A DNA stretch of 64,000 bases from Paenibacillus_AA sp045062745. Lineage in GTDB: Bacteria > Bacillota > Bacilli > Paenibacillales > NBRC-103111. Shown piece by piece: positions 41,456-50,662 of the stretch; the first letter of the stretch is position 1, and every line of letters begins with the position of its first letter. The DNA lies in NCBI RefSeq assembly GCF_045062745.1, contig NZ_JBJGED010000009.1, positions 62,001 to 126,000 on the forward strand. Reading direction: 5' to 3'. Under the pieces are notes generated by a model that ran no database searches, had not been told where the DNA came from, and saw only the letters and a program-made list of their open reading frames with translations. Made by a program: the position numbers and the translations under genes.

Positions 41456-42784
41456 TTATCCCGCCGCCCACTCCAGCAGCGTCACGCTGTAGGACGGAAG
41501 GAAAAAGCCGACCTCCGATTCTCCGGCAGGCTCCACAACGATCTCCTTGCGCAGCTCGAGCCGGTGGTCGTCGTCCACGGCATAAATCCGCACCCGCTGC
41601 CGCTCCGGCAACCCGCCGAACCGGATCGTATGTACCCGAGCGTTGCCGCCGAAGCTGCTAACAAGCGCCGCGCCGCCGCCTTCCATGTTCAGCCCGGCCA
41701 TAGCCGCAACGCGCGCCGTCTTCTCGTTCACCATCGTCAGCACGCGGTCTGGATACTGCATCATTCTTTGGAACGCTTTGAAAGTGTAATACGTTTTCTG
41801 AGGCACGCCATGGTAGTCGAACAACCCGCAGAATAAGGCGGTCGGCTGGCCGTCGTAGTAATTGGCCGCATCGACCGGAGCGTCTTGCAGCAGCGTCAAC
41901 ACCGTGCCGGTGAAGGCGGCGCCCAGCGCGCTCTTCTGCTTGTCGAAGTTGCTCTTCCTTGCGTATTCGTTGCCCCGCAGCCAAATTTTCGTAAAATCGC
42001 TCTCCAAATAGTTCCACTCGTTCAAATGGCTCTCCGTGCTCGTGTATCCGCGCTTATCCAGCTCGTTCCGGACGTGATGCGCATGCTCGACGATTTTCAT
42101 AGGATCCGCCGTATAAGTATGCCAGGTGAAGAAGTCAATCGGCAGCCGCCGTTCCTGGCAATAGTCAAGGAAATCGGTCAAAAACGGAAGCTTGGGCCGC
42201 GCCGCCGCGTATCCCCCGACCTTCAGGCTCGGATCGTACGCGCGAATCGCATGAACGGTCGCTTCATACAGCTGGAACAGCTGCAGCGGAGTCCCGGACC
42301 ACATGCGCTCGTCCAGGTCAGGCTCGTTCCACACCTCCCAGTACCGAATGTTATGGTGGAAGCCGTCCGCCCAGCCGTCATTGTAGTGCCGGATGATGTT
42401 CACGCAGATTTGCGTCCACTTGGCGTAATCCTGCGGCGGATGCACATAATGCTTGCGTTTCGTATGCTCGATGCTCTCTCCTAACCGATAAACGATCTGG
42501 GCGCCGGTGTCGAGAATCGTTTGCAAATACTCATCCGTTCGAGTGAAATCGTAGCTGGCCGGATCCGCCGCATCTTTGGTGAAGTCAGGGAAAATCGTAT
42601 GAATGTCGCACTCCCACGCATGCGGCCAGTTCGGGTCGTGAATGCGGACGAGCGGGATCCCCGCCTCGATATAGTAGTCGGTAACGTCTATGAGAGACCC
42701 GTAGCAGACCGGTCCGTTGTTGACCCCGTGCAGCGGCTTTATCTTGCCGGCGGGCCGGTCCAGGTGAATGGTGATGTCAGTCAT
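41456..42784 (-). CDS. clan-A glycoside hydrolase, GH39-like
   Basis: 442-residue intracellular hydrolase (no signal peptide) with a barrel of the beta-xylosidase/iduronidase type. The acid/base Glu is in IRYWEVWNEPDLDERMW. The likely nucleophile Glu is in TSTESHLNEWNYLES. It ends in a small beta domain (residues about 340-442). The family cleaves xylo-, arabino- or uronic-acid-containing oligosaccharides; the substrate here is not resolved. It follows the YesN gene by 36 bases and precedes the MlrC-like gene by 26, so it is part of one carbohydrate operon. AGGAGG precedes the ATG. Confidence 0.82.
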   Translation of the reverse strand: MTDITIHLDRPAGKIKPLHGVNNGPVCYGSLIDVTDYYIEAGIPLVRIHDPNWPHAWECDIHTIFPDFTKDAADPASYDFTRTDEYLQTILDTGAQIVYRLGESIEHTKRKHYVHPPQDYAKWTQICVNIIRHYNDGWADGFHHNIRYWEVWNEPDLDERMWSGTPLQLFQLYEATVHAIRAYDPSLKVGGYAAARPKLPFLTDFLDYCQERRLPIDFFTWHTYTADPMKIVEHAHHVRNELDKRGYTSTESHLNEWNYLESDFTKIWLRGNEYARKSNFDKQKSALGAAFTGTVLTLLQDAPVDAANYYDGQPTALFCGLFDYHGVPQKTYYTFKAFQRMMQYPDRVLTMVNEKTARVAAMAGLNMEGGGAALVSSFGGNARVHTIRFGGLPERQRVRIYAVDDDHRLELRKEIVVEPAGESEVGFFLPSYSVTLLEWAAG

Positions 42785-42820
42785 ACGTGCAGACCTCCTG
42801 GTCTTGTAAAATTCACTTAG

Positions 42821-44446
42821 TCATCCCTTCGTCATCGCATAATGGTCGCGATATTCCTGCGGCGTCTGGCCGAACTCTTTCTTGAACACTTTGATAAAAT
42901 AAGGCGTATTCAGGTAGCCGACCTCCGCCGTAATCTCGTAAATTTTGTGATCGCTGTGCTTGAGCAGCCGGACCGCCTTCTCCATGCGCACCTGGTGCAA
43001 ATATTCCTTCAACCCTTCGCCCGTCTCCAGCTTGAACACCTTCGACAGGTAGACGGGATGCAGCCCCACCTGATCGGCAAGCACGTGCAGCGAGACGTCG
43101 TCGGCCAGATGCTCGTGAATGTACGCCTTCACATGGGCGACGACCGACGCCCGCGAGCTGCGGGTGTCCTCCGTCTTCTCGCAGGACAGCTGGCGGCACA
43201 GGCCGAGCGCCCATTCCTTCATCCGGTGAACCGACAGCAGCGCACGAAGCTCCGGGAGACCCTCCGGTTCCCCGATCCGCTCCATCAGCCGGGTCAGCGT
43301 CTCTCCGTTCGCGTGCGCGTACCGGTAACAGCCGAAGGCGATTGCGTGGTAGAGCTCCGTCAGAAGCTCCGGAGAATCGTTCCACACTTGATCCAGCTCC
43401 TCGAAGCTCATCTCCAGCTTCATGCCGGCTTCCTCCCACCGCCCCTCCTCGAGGAGATGGTTCAGGGAGGGAGGTTCGTGCAGCGCCTTCAGGCTGGGCA
43501 CGTCCTGCTTCTCGAGCGGGTCGTCCGCCTTCATGATCAGTCCGATGTCTTTGCCAAGCCTCCGGCGCATGAGCAGCAGCGCGGACTGGTAGCTCGCGGC
43601 GATCTCTTCCGGGAACCGCGACGGACTTCCGATGGCGAGCGAGATGTCGCCGTTCAGATACCGCATCACGTTGTGCTGCAGCTGCCCGCACAGCCGGGGG
43701 AGCAGCTGCGGGCCATCCTCGGCATCCGGATCGATTCTCGGCTTCAGAGCCAGCACCAGGAATTCGTGCCGATCTCGGCACGTCCATACCGCGAAGTAAG
43801 GCGAGAACGTCTCCTCGGCCATATTGAAGATGGAATACTCCATCAGGAGCCGGTCTCTCCGATTGAACCGGGAGAAGCTGCCCTCCAGCCGGATCAGCAC
43901 GAGGGTGGCCAAGTCGCCGCTTGCGAACGGAACGCCGATCATCGCCAAGCTCTCCTGGGCGTCCAGACGTCCTCCCTCCAGCACTTGAACGAGCATCTCG
44001 GCCTTGAGCGCCGGCTGATGCTCCTGCAGCAGCAAGGCCGCGCGCTCATACAGCTCGGCCTTCTCCTCCTCGCGCTTCAGCTTCCGGATGACCGCGCTCA
44101 CCGAGTGGATCAAGCTCTCGTCGCTGACCGGCTTCAGGAGATAATCCGCCGCCTCCAGCTGAAGCGCGCGTTTAGCATACTCGAACTCGCCGTATCCGGT
44201 CAGGAAAATCACTTGTGTCTGCTTCGAAAATTTCCGGATTTGCTCCACGAGCTGAATCCCGTCGAGCCCCGGCATGCGGATATCGGTGATGAGGATGTCG
44301 ACGACGTGCCGCTTGACGAGCTCGAGCGCCTCCTGCCCGGAATAGGCGCGGAGCACCTCATCGACCTCCAGCTCCTCCCACGGCATCGTGTGGGCGATCG
44401 TGTTCACTACGGACGGTTCGTCGTCGACGATGAGCAGCTGATACAT
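42821..44446 (-). CDS. YesN-type response regulator with AraC DNA-binding domain
   Basis: 541 residues. Receiver at 1-120 (VDDEPSVVN, phospho-Asp in ILITDIRMPGLDG, Lys in YLLKPVSDE). A long middle region of unknown fold is typical of YesN proteins. Two AraC helix-turn-helix motifs lie at about 440-540 (VSLHVLADQVGLHPVYLSKVFKLETGEG and IYEITAEVGYLNTPYFIKVFKKEFGQTPQEYRDHY). It directly abuts the YesM-type kinase gene. It likely controls the binding-protein and permease genes of this locus in response to extracellular sugar. Confidence 0.93.
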   Translation of the reverse strand: MYQLLIVDDEPSVVNTIAHTMPWEELEVDEVLRAYSGQEALELVKRHVVDILITDIRMPGLDGIQLVEQIRKFSKQTQVIFLTGYGEFEYAKRALQLEAADYLLKPVSDESLIHSVSAVIRKLKREEEKAELYERAALLLQEHQPALKAEMLVQVLEGGRLDAQESLAMIGVPFASGDLATLVLIRLEGSFSRFNRRDRLLMEYSIFNMAEETFSPYFAVWTCRDRHEFLVLALKPRIDPDAEDGPQLLPRLCGQLQHNVMRYLNGDISLAIGSPSRFPEEIAASYQSALLLMRRRLGKDIGLIMKADDPLEKQDVPSLKALHEPPSLNHLLEEGRWEEAGMKLEMSFEELDQVWNDSPELLTELYHAIAFGCYRYAHANGETLTRLMERIGEPEGLPELRALLSVHRMKEWALGLCRQLSCEKTEDTRSSRASVVAHVKAYIHEHLADDVSLHVLADQVGLHPVYLSKVFKLETGEGLKEYLHQVRMEKAVRLLKHSDHKIYEITAEVGYLNTPYFIKVFKKEFGQTPQEYRDHYAMTKG

Positions 44447-46195
44447 CTAGGTCCCCTCCCCGGTTATCATGATGATGGCCACACGTACGCCGCCGGTCGC
44501 GCCGGGAGAGAACAAGAGCCCCGAGCCTTCCTTGAACGTAAGCTTCACCCGCTGGTTGACATTCCACAGGCCGAACCCGTACCCGCCGTCGTCTTCGCTC
44601 TCGCTGCGGTTCACCGACTTCTGCAAGCGGGCCAGCTGCTCCGTCTCCATCCCTACACCGTCGTCCTCCACGAACACCCGGTATTCGCCAGCACCGGGTC
44701 CGACCTCGCCCCAGATGCGTACGGTACATTTGCCGTTTTTGGGCTCGATGCCGTGCAGGATCGCATTCTCCACCAAAGGCTGCAGGATCAGTCGCGGAAT
44801 GATAAGCCCGTTCATCGCTTCGGGCATGTCGATTTCATAACGGATCCGCTGCATGCGCAGGTTCTGGATCTCCAGGTAATTCACGATCACGGACAGCTCC
44901 TCGGAGAGCGTCGCGGATTGCTTGCCCAGCCGGGTCGTATAGCGGAAATACTCCCCGAGATTAAGTGCCATCGCCACGACGGACTCTTCGTCGCCCATCC
45001 GGCTCATGTTTTTGATGTAGAACAAGCAATTGTACAGAAAATGCGGGTTAATCTGCGACTGCAGCTGCTTCAAGACCGCCTCCCGCGAGCGCAGCTGCTC
45101 GGCGACGACCTTCTCGAGCAAATCTTGGATCTGCTCCGTCATCTCGTTGAACCGGTCGATGAGGAAGCGGAATTCCGTTCCTCCCTGCGTCTTCACCCGG
45201 GACCCGTAGTCCCCGCGCTTGATCCGCTGCACATGCCGGACGAGCGCCTTGATCGGCACCTGCACGTTCCGGTACAGCATGTAGGACGCGGCTACACTCA
45301 GCAAGAGCAGCAGGATCGTCGAGCCGTAGAACAGGTTGCGGGTCCGGGTGACAGGCTTCAGGATGTTCTCCATCGGCACCGAATCGACCAAATACCAGCC
45401 GAGGTTGTCCATCCGGATGTAGCTCGCGAGCGACTTGCGCCCGTTCATCTCGGCCTCGAAGTGTGTGCGGGCGTTGTCCAGGCTTTGACCGCGCAGGCTG
45501 CGGATCAGATCTTCCGCCCCCGACCGGTTGAGCGTCCGGTTCGCGAGGATGCCATACTCCGGATGATACAGGAACGGATCGCCCTGCCCGTCGGCTTTGT
45601 ATTGATCCAGCATATTTTGCAGGTAAGAGACGTCGAATGTAGTCCGGACGATGAGCTTGGCCGAATCCGGATCCTCGTAGGCCGTGATGGGGGACACGGA
45701 GTACCAGACGAAATTTTTGCCGCCCTTGGTACCCGGGGCGTCCATGTAGCGCCAGCCTTTCGCGACTTCCTTCAGCCAGCGGTCGTCGTGGATCTCAACC
45801 GACGTGTTGTCCGTCGAGACGATCTCGTTGGTCAAGCGGGAATACACCGTAATGTCCGACAGCCAGCCGCTGATGCTCGACTGCAGCGTCAGGTTGTCCA
45901 GAATCATGCGCAGCAGCTTCTGCCGGTCGTAATTCGAGCCGGACAGCTGGCGGAACTCGAGCTCCCGGATCGAGGCGTCGTTCGACATCGCGATCGAATT
46001 CATGGACAGCTGGTCGATCTTCGCTTCCATCTGCTCATGGAGGAATTGCAGCTTGTTCAGGTTGTTCTTCTTCATGCCTTCCTCAATGACATGCACGGCC
46101 GTCAAGTTCGACAGGGCGAACAGCAGGACGACCGGCACGAGCAATCCCATGATCATGCACACGATTTTCGTGAAGATCGTAACCTTCTTATCCAC
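44447..46195 (-). CDS. YesM-type sensor histidine kinase
   Basis: 582-residue membrane kinase. Membrane helices at about 10-30 and 290-312 enclose an extracellular Cache-like domain. HAMP segment RNVQVPIKALVRHVQRIKRGDY, then the LytS/YesM transmitter with His in LQSQINPHFLFNCLFYI, and the ATPase domain (LVENAILHGIEP, VEDDGVGMET, GYGFGLWNVNQRVKL). The start is GTG. Cognate of the adjacent YesN regulator. Genes of this type sit with sugar ABC transporters throughout Paenibacillaceae. Confidence 0.93.
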   Translation of the reverse strand: MDKKVTIFTKIVCMIMGLLVPVVLLFALSNLTAVHVIEEGMKKNNLNKLQFLHEQMEAKIDQLSMNSIAMSNDASIRELEFRQLSGSNYDRQKLLRMILDNLTLQSSISGWLSDITVYSRLTNEIVSTDNTSVEIHDDRWLKEVAKGWRYMDAPGTKGGKNFVWYSVSPITAYEDPDSAKLIVRTTFDVSYLQNMLDQYKADGQGDPFLYHPEYGILANRTLNRSGAEDLIRSLRGQSLDNARTHFEAEMNGRKSLASYIRMDNLGWYLVDSVPMENILKPVTRTRNLFYGSTILLLLLSVAASYMLYRNVQVPIKALVRHVQRIKRGDYGSRVKTQGGTEFRFLIDRFNEMTEQIQDLLEKVVAEQLRSREAVLKQLQSQINPHFLYNCLFYIKNMSRMGDEESVVAMALNLGEYFRYTTRLGKQSATLSEELSVIVNYLEIQNLRMQRIRYEIDMPEAMNGLIIPRLILQPLVENAILHGIEPKNGKCTVRIWGEVGPGAGEYRVFVEDDGVGMETEQLARLQKSVNRSESEDDGGYGFGLWNVNQRVKLTFKEGSGLLFSPGATGGVRVAIIMITGEGT

Positions 46196-46292
46196 GCGTG
46201 AGCCGCTCCCCTCATGTAGTAGGACTCCGATAGTTCTCCCTGTAGCCTTCTCCCACGAGGGGGCCGGTTCCTGCTTGCTCCCGCGATGCGGG

Positions 46293-46325
46293 CAAGGGGC
46301 TTCATTGCCTCATGAAAGCCCCTTG
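46293..46325. terminator. hairpin after the binding-protein gene
   Basis: CAAGGGGCTT/AAGCCCCTTG with additional inner pairs. It lies 14-46 bases beyond the binding-protein stop. No T run on the minus strand, so it may be an attenuating or stabilising hairpin between this gene and the kinase gene. Confidence 0.5.
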
Positions 46326-46338
46326 TCTTTTCGTGCGC

Positions 46339-48030
46339 TTATTTTTTGCTTACGCTCTTGTACCAGTCGTTCACTTCCTTCGTAATCGCGTCGCCGCCCT
46401 GGGACTTCCATGTCTGGACGAATTTATCGTAAGAGTCGACCGGATCGTCGCCGAACACGATTTTACTGAACGTCTCCATCTCCAGCTTGTTCAAGTAGTC
46501 GCCCTTGTCGGTCATCGTTGCGGTAGAGCCGCCGGTGTAGGCGTTCATGAGGCGCCGGTCGCGCTGCTCCCAGACGTTGCTGGACGACTGAATCTCGATC
46601 GGCGGCGCGAGCTGCGACCAGTACCGCTCGTAGGGCGTTTCGGGCTTGCCGTTTTTCGCCAGGTTGACTAGCGCTTTGATGTTCTGAGACGGAATCCGAG
46701 GTCCTTGCGTCATGAGCAGGCTGTAGAAGAACACCCGGACGCCGCCCCCCGGAATTTTGGCCAAGTCGGTCGTGACCTTGCCGTCGACCATATCCCAGTC
46801 ATACCCTTTCGCCCACCCGTTCTCGTATTCGCTGCCCGCCTTCGGATCGGCGAAGTTGTCGAACAGGAAGTTGCCGTAGGTGAAGAAGGCTTCCGGGTTT
46901 TTCATTTCCTTATTGATGAAGACAGCCCCGTTGTACGGATGAGTGGCAAAATAAGTGCCTTTCCCGCTCGGCCCTACCGGGAGGGTGAACGTCTGGAGCT
47001 CGGCCTTCGGATCGTTCTTGGTCAGGTCGCCCATCGGCCAAGCCTCCGACCAATACGGCCCCGTGAAGCTGCCGGCGCGCCCGGCGGAGACGAACGAACC
47101 GGCCTTGGCTTCGTCCCAGACCGGAGCTTCCTTCGGAATGTAGCCTTTGGCCACCCATTCCTTCAGCTTCGCCAGCCCTTCCTTCACGCCCGGCTGGATC
47201 GAGCCGTAGGCGAGCGTGCCGTCCGGCTGCTTCTGCCACATGCCCGGGATCGCGCCGTACGCGCCGAACAGCCAGCTGACGCCGAAATGGTTGGCGTACG
47301 CCTTCTTGAACCCGACCGAGAGGCCGAACGTGTTCTTCTGCCCGTCGCCGTCCGGGTCCTGGTTCGTGAACGCGTCGAGCAGCTTCTCGTAATCGGCGAT
47401 CGACTTCGGCGCCGAGAGGTTCAGCTTCTTCATCCAGTCGCCCCGCACCCACATGACGGGATCGTTATTGTAGTCATAGTCGAGCGCCGGGATGCCGTAC
47501 CGCTTGCCGTCCTTCGAGAATTCGAACCAGACGGTAGGATCTTCGGCCATCGCCTTCTTCCACGACTCGCTCGCATATTTGTCGAACAGCGCGCCGGCAT
47601 CTTGGAATCGGCCCGATTCGATCAGCAGGCGGGCCATCTCTCCAGTCGCGTGCACGACGTCCGGCATCGGCTCGTTCGCCGACAGCGCCAGCTTCAGCTT
47701 CGTGTCGTAGGCGCTGTTCGTGTTCACGACGGACCAGAACGTCTTGATCTCGATGCCGAGCTTCTCCTTCGCCCATCGCGTGTGGACGTTGTCCTCGATC
47801 GTCTCGCCGTTCTTGAACGTGGCCGCGCTCGGTACTCCACGCACGGTCGTGATCGTCACGGGAGGGTCGTACTTGCCGCCTGCCTGCTTCGCGGGTGTGG
47901 CCGGGTCTTGCTTCTTGCCGCTGTCGCTTCCGCCACTGTCGCCGTTCCCGCCGGACGAGCAGGCGACGGACGTGCCGGCCAGCGCTATCGTGAGCGCCGC
48001 TACGAGAAGTCGTTTGCCTTTTACATGCAC
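46339..48030 (-). CDS. extracellular sugar-binding lipoprotein (LplA-like)
   Basis: 563-residue ligand-binding lipoprotein. GTG start at 48030 is chosen because GGGGG lies 8 bases upstream and the product then begins VHVKGKRLLVAALTIALAGTSVACSS, a proper lipoprotein signal with lipobox SVAC. A Gly/Ser/Asp linker and a large binding fold follow, including NQDPDGDGQKNTFGLS. It is read away from the two permease genes at 49.7-51.5 kb, with a TnpB remnant between; together they are likely one importer. A cre-like sequence is upstream. Confidence 0.9.
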   Translation of the reverse strand: MHVKGKRLLVAALTIALAGTSVACSSGGNGDSGGSDSGKKQDPATPAKQAGGKYDPPVTITTVRGVPSAATFKNGETIEDNVHTRWAKEKLGIEIKTFWSVVNTNSAYDTKLKLALSANEPMPDVVHATGEMARLLIESGRFQDAGALFDKYASESWKKAMAEDPTVWFEFSKDGKRYGIPALDYDYNNDPVMWVRGDWMKKLNLSAPKSIADYEKLLDAFTNQDPDGDGQKNTFGLSVGFKKAYANHFGVSWLFGAYGAIPGMWQKQPDGTLAYGSIQPGVKEGLAKLKEWVAKGYIPKEAPVWDEAKAGSFVSAGRAGSFTGPYWSEAWPMGDLTKNDPKAELQTFTLPVGPSGKGTYFATHPYNGAVFINKEMKNPEAFFTYGNFLFDNFADPKAGSEYENGWAKGYDWDMVDGKVTTDLAKIPGGGVRVFFYSLLMTQGPRIPSQNIKALVNLAKNGKPETPYERYWSQLAPPIEIQSSSNVWEQRDRRLMNAYTGGSTATMTDKGDYLNKLEMETFSKIVFGDDPVDSYDKFVQTWKSQGGDAITKEVNDWYKSVSKK

Positions 48031-48153
48031 CGTGCTTTCCCCCTGTAGGTTAAGTTTGGGCTTACAACCAAATCGTATAGGATGCGGAAGATGAGGGAAA
48101 TAACACATTGTTAACCAGTAGTGTGCTTTTCTCAACATTGTCGAAATCGCTTT

Positions 48154-48167
48154 ACAAAGCGTTAACA
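48154..48167. promoter_or_regulatory. candidate cre (CcpA) site upstream of the binding-protein gene
   Basis: ACAAAGCGTTAACA matches 12 of 14 positions of the degenerate cre consensus TGWAANCGNTNWCA; the mismatches are the first two bases. Confidence 0.4.
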
Positions 48168-48274
48168 AAGCTTTGTTACCGCCTTCATAAAACACTATAC
48201 CCGATTAAGAAAACGGTATATAGGGGAAATTGCCGCTGTGCTACACTAGGGGCGACTGCCAAAATGTTCATCTA

Positions 48275-48330
48275 CCCCACAAAGTGAAGCGATCCTCTGA
48301 AGCTTATTCCTGTTACTTTGCGGGGGCCCC
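48275..48330. repeat. dispersed ~56-bp hairpin repeat, copy 2
   Basis: CCCCACAAAGT ... ACTTTGCGGGGGCCCC, with AGCTTATTCC in the loop. It lies 37 bases beyond the right-end boundary of the TnpB element, upstream of the binding-protein gene. Confidence 0.85.
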
Positions 48331-48366
48331 GGGATTAACAAGCCAAATAACCAAAAGAGGTGTAGC

Positions 48367-48560
48367 GTCAACTACCCACCGCCTACGCTAACGATTAGAG
48401 GCGGGGGCTTGTAACTGCCCGGAAGTGCAAGCGCCGTCAGGCTCCTTCCTTCATGTGGCGTTACTATAGGCAGGTTGACAACTGCCCAACAGCACAGGTC
48501 ATGCCTGTGCGGTTACTCCGGCGATGTACTCAATTCCTTTTCGCTGGAGATTCATAGCGC
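48367..48560 (-). ncRNA. candidate omega/reRNA and right end of the TnpB element
   Basis: Downstream of tnpB on the minus strand the sequence forms hairpins (GCACAGGCATGACCTGTGC overlapping the tnpB stop; CCGCCT/AGGCGG at 48379-48404) and reaches GTTGAC at 48372-48367, a typical IS200/IS605 right end. TnpB guide RNAs overlap the 3' end of the gene and run to this point. Boundaries are inferred. Confidence 0.5.
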
Positions 48561-49519
48561 CAATACGATCATCGTTGGACGTGTATCCGCAAGTCTTACA
48601 ACAAAACACATGCTTTCTTTTGTTACGATTCGCCTTCTCCGTGTGACCGCACTTTGGGCAAGTTTGAGAAGTGTAACGCGGATCGGCGGTAATCACTCTG
48701 GAACCGGCTATCATGGACTTGTACTCCAGCATTTTGCGCAGTTGGTAAAAAGACCAAGACACCGTTACGTAGCGGTCTATGATTCTCACACGCTCCGTTG
48801 CGAGACGAACACCGGTCAAGTCTTCGATAACAAAAAGAGTGCCCGCTCCATATCGATCGACGAGTGCCTTACTGACCGAATGGTTAACATCGGTCATCCA
48901 ACGGTTTTCTCGTCCTCCGATCCGCTTCAATTTTCGGCGAGCCGAAGCTGTCCCTACTTGTTGCAGCTGCTTACGCATGTGTTTGTACTTGGATCGCTTC
49001 TGCTTTATAGCTCTTCCGTCGAAGAATAAGGATATACCTTGAGAGTCATAACTGACGGCGACAAAGTTAATGCCCATGTCAACACCGACGACTTGATTCG
49101 TATCATATTCAGAGGCACCGTGCATTTCCTTCGTCATCGGAATATGCAGAAAAAACTTCCCATATTTGTTGACGAGTTTGGCGGTTCCGAAAGACCAAGA
49201 ACCGTCGAAGAAACGTTCCATCCCTTTCGTTTCGAAAGGCACCTTTATGCGTCCGTCAAGGGTATTGATCGAAAACAATCCATTGGAAAGAGAATAGTCT
49301 CGATTCCAAACAAGATCGTACTGCGGCTTCTTGAATTGTGCTTTCGTCCAGCCATGACCGTTACTTTTCATGGATTGGTATTTTGCAATTACCGTTTTCA
49401 TGACGGACTGAGCCATTTGAGAACGAAGAGAGCCCATCACGATACGAATCAAACGTACATCGTAATAATTCAATTTGTTCTGGCGTTGGATTAATCTTCA
49501 TTTTCGCTGTCATTGTCAT
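48499..49519 (-). pseudogene. tnpB: TnpB (IS200/IS605-type RNA-guided nuclease), N-terminally damaged
   Basis: The readable 324-residue part keeps the RuvC residues: Asp in VVGVDMGINFVAV, Glu in LFVIEDLTGVR and Asp in NDDRIGAMNL. It also keeps the zinc-finger cysteines CPKCGH...CCKTCG. The expected N-terminus is missing from this frame. It is present upstream in another frame: from ATG 49519 the sequence encodes MTMTAKMKINPTPEQIEL, typical of the family, then runs to a stop out of frame. The frame with the catalytic domain begins only at YYDVR. An internal deletion thus appears to have removed several dozen codons and shifted the frame. No TnpA gene is present. An intact AGGTGAT precedes ATG 49519. 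Confidence 0.85.
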
Positions 49520-49696
49520 TTGCACGATGATCACCTCGCTCTCACTAAGTCAATCCTATCAAAGATTTAGTGGGATTCAATCACAGAAAGGAGGAGGCAG
49601 GAGAGAATGTCGAATGCTTGAGGGTGATGTACCCCACCGCATTCGAAGCGCATTCCTCCCCCACCTAAGAGGTTCGGGGTATCCTGCACCAATTTG

Positions 49697-50650
49697 ATGA
49701 ACTCACTTACTCACCCGGAGGCTGCGCCTCCTCGCACGCTGAGGAAATCGGTCCGGTTTCGGCTCCGCAAGACATGGATTTTCCATCTCATGCTCCTGCC
49801 AGCCGTCGTGTTGGCGTTCTTATTCCACTATCTCCCGATGTTCGGGGTCGTCATCGCTTTCCAGGATTACAAACCGTACCTGGGCGTCACCGGCTCGGAC
49901 TGGGTCGGGCTGAAGCATTTCGCCGCGATCTTCGACCGGCTCGACAGCCTGCAGGTGATCTGGAATACGCTCTTGATCGCTTCGCTCAAAATCGGGTTCA
50001 TGATCGTCGTGCCCGTGGCGTTCGCCCTGCTGCTGAACGAGGTTCGGCGGATGGCGTTCAAGCGTATCGTCCAGACGCTCGTGTATTTGCCGCATTTCCT
50101 GTCGTGGGTCATTATGGGCGCCATACTCGTCGATCTGCTGTCGCCTGAGGGCGGCCTCGTGAACCGCGTGCTGCAGGGCTGGTTCGGCTTGCCTCCGATT
50201 TTTTTCCTGGGCGACGGCGACTGGTTCCGGTTCACGGTTGTGACGAGCGAGGTGTGGAAGGAATTCGGCTTCAGTACGATCATTTACCTGGCCGCTCTGG
50301 CCTCGATCAACCCGGAGCTGTATGAAGCCGCGGAAGTCGATGGCGCTTCGAGGTGGATGATGACGCTGCATATTACGCTTCCCGGCCTCGTGCCGATCAT
50401 GACCGTCTGCGCGACCTTGTCGCTGAGCAGCATCCTGAGCGCCGGGTTCGACCAGATCTACAACCTGTACAATCCGCTCGTGTACGACAAGGGCGACATT
50501 ATCGACACCTACGTGTACCGGGTCGGCATCCTCAGCCAGAAGCTGAGCTTCGCCACGGCGATGGGGTTGTTCAAATCGGTCGTCAGCTGCATCCTCATTC
50601 TGTCCGTCTACCGGATTGCGCTCAAGACCGCCAACTATCGGATTTTCTAA
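49697..50650 (+). CDS. sugar ABC transporter permease (LplB-like)
   Basis: 317-residue permease with six membrane segments (first IFHLMLLPAVVLAFLFHYLPMFGVVIAF). The ATPase-contact region is EAAEVDGASRWMMTLHITLPGLVPIMTVCATLSLSSIL. Partner of the YtcP-like permease 12 bases downstream. The start codon has no good ribosome binding site (only AGG and GGGG further up), perhaps because the TnpB insertion replaced the native leader. No ATPase gene lies here; LplB/YtcP systems usually share an MsmX-type ATPase encoded elsewhere. Confidence 0.92.
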   Translation: MNSLTHPEAAPPRTLRKSVRFRLRKTWIFHLMLLPAVVLAFLFHYLPMFGVVIAFQDYKPYLGVTGSDWVGLKHFAAIFDRLDSLQVIWNTLLIASLKIGFMIVVPVAFALLLNEVRRMAFKRIVQTLVYLPHFLSWVIMGAILVDLLSPEGGLVNRVLQGWFGLPPIFFLGDGDWFRFTVVTSEVWKEFGFSTIIYLAALASINPELYEAAEVDGASRWMMTLHITLPGLVPIMTVCATLSLSSILSAGFDQIYNLYNPLVYDKGDIIDTYVYRVGILSQKLSFATAMGLFKSVVSCILILSVYRIALKTANYRIF

Positions 50651-50662
50651 GGAGGCCCTCCC

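Noticed and set aside
42842..46201. Very long open frame (over 1100 codons) on the plus strand
   Set aside because: It lies entirely opposite the YesN and YesM genes, which have clear domains and ribosome binding sites. It encodes Arg/His/Gln-rich sequence typical of the antisense of GC-rich genes.
49632..49660. Fourth copy of the 56-bp hairpin repeat near the TnpB element
   Set aside because: It shares only CCCCAC and TTCGAAGCGCATTCC with the family; the right arm ACTTTG is missing, so similarity may be chance.
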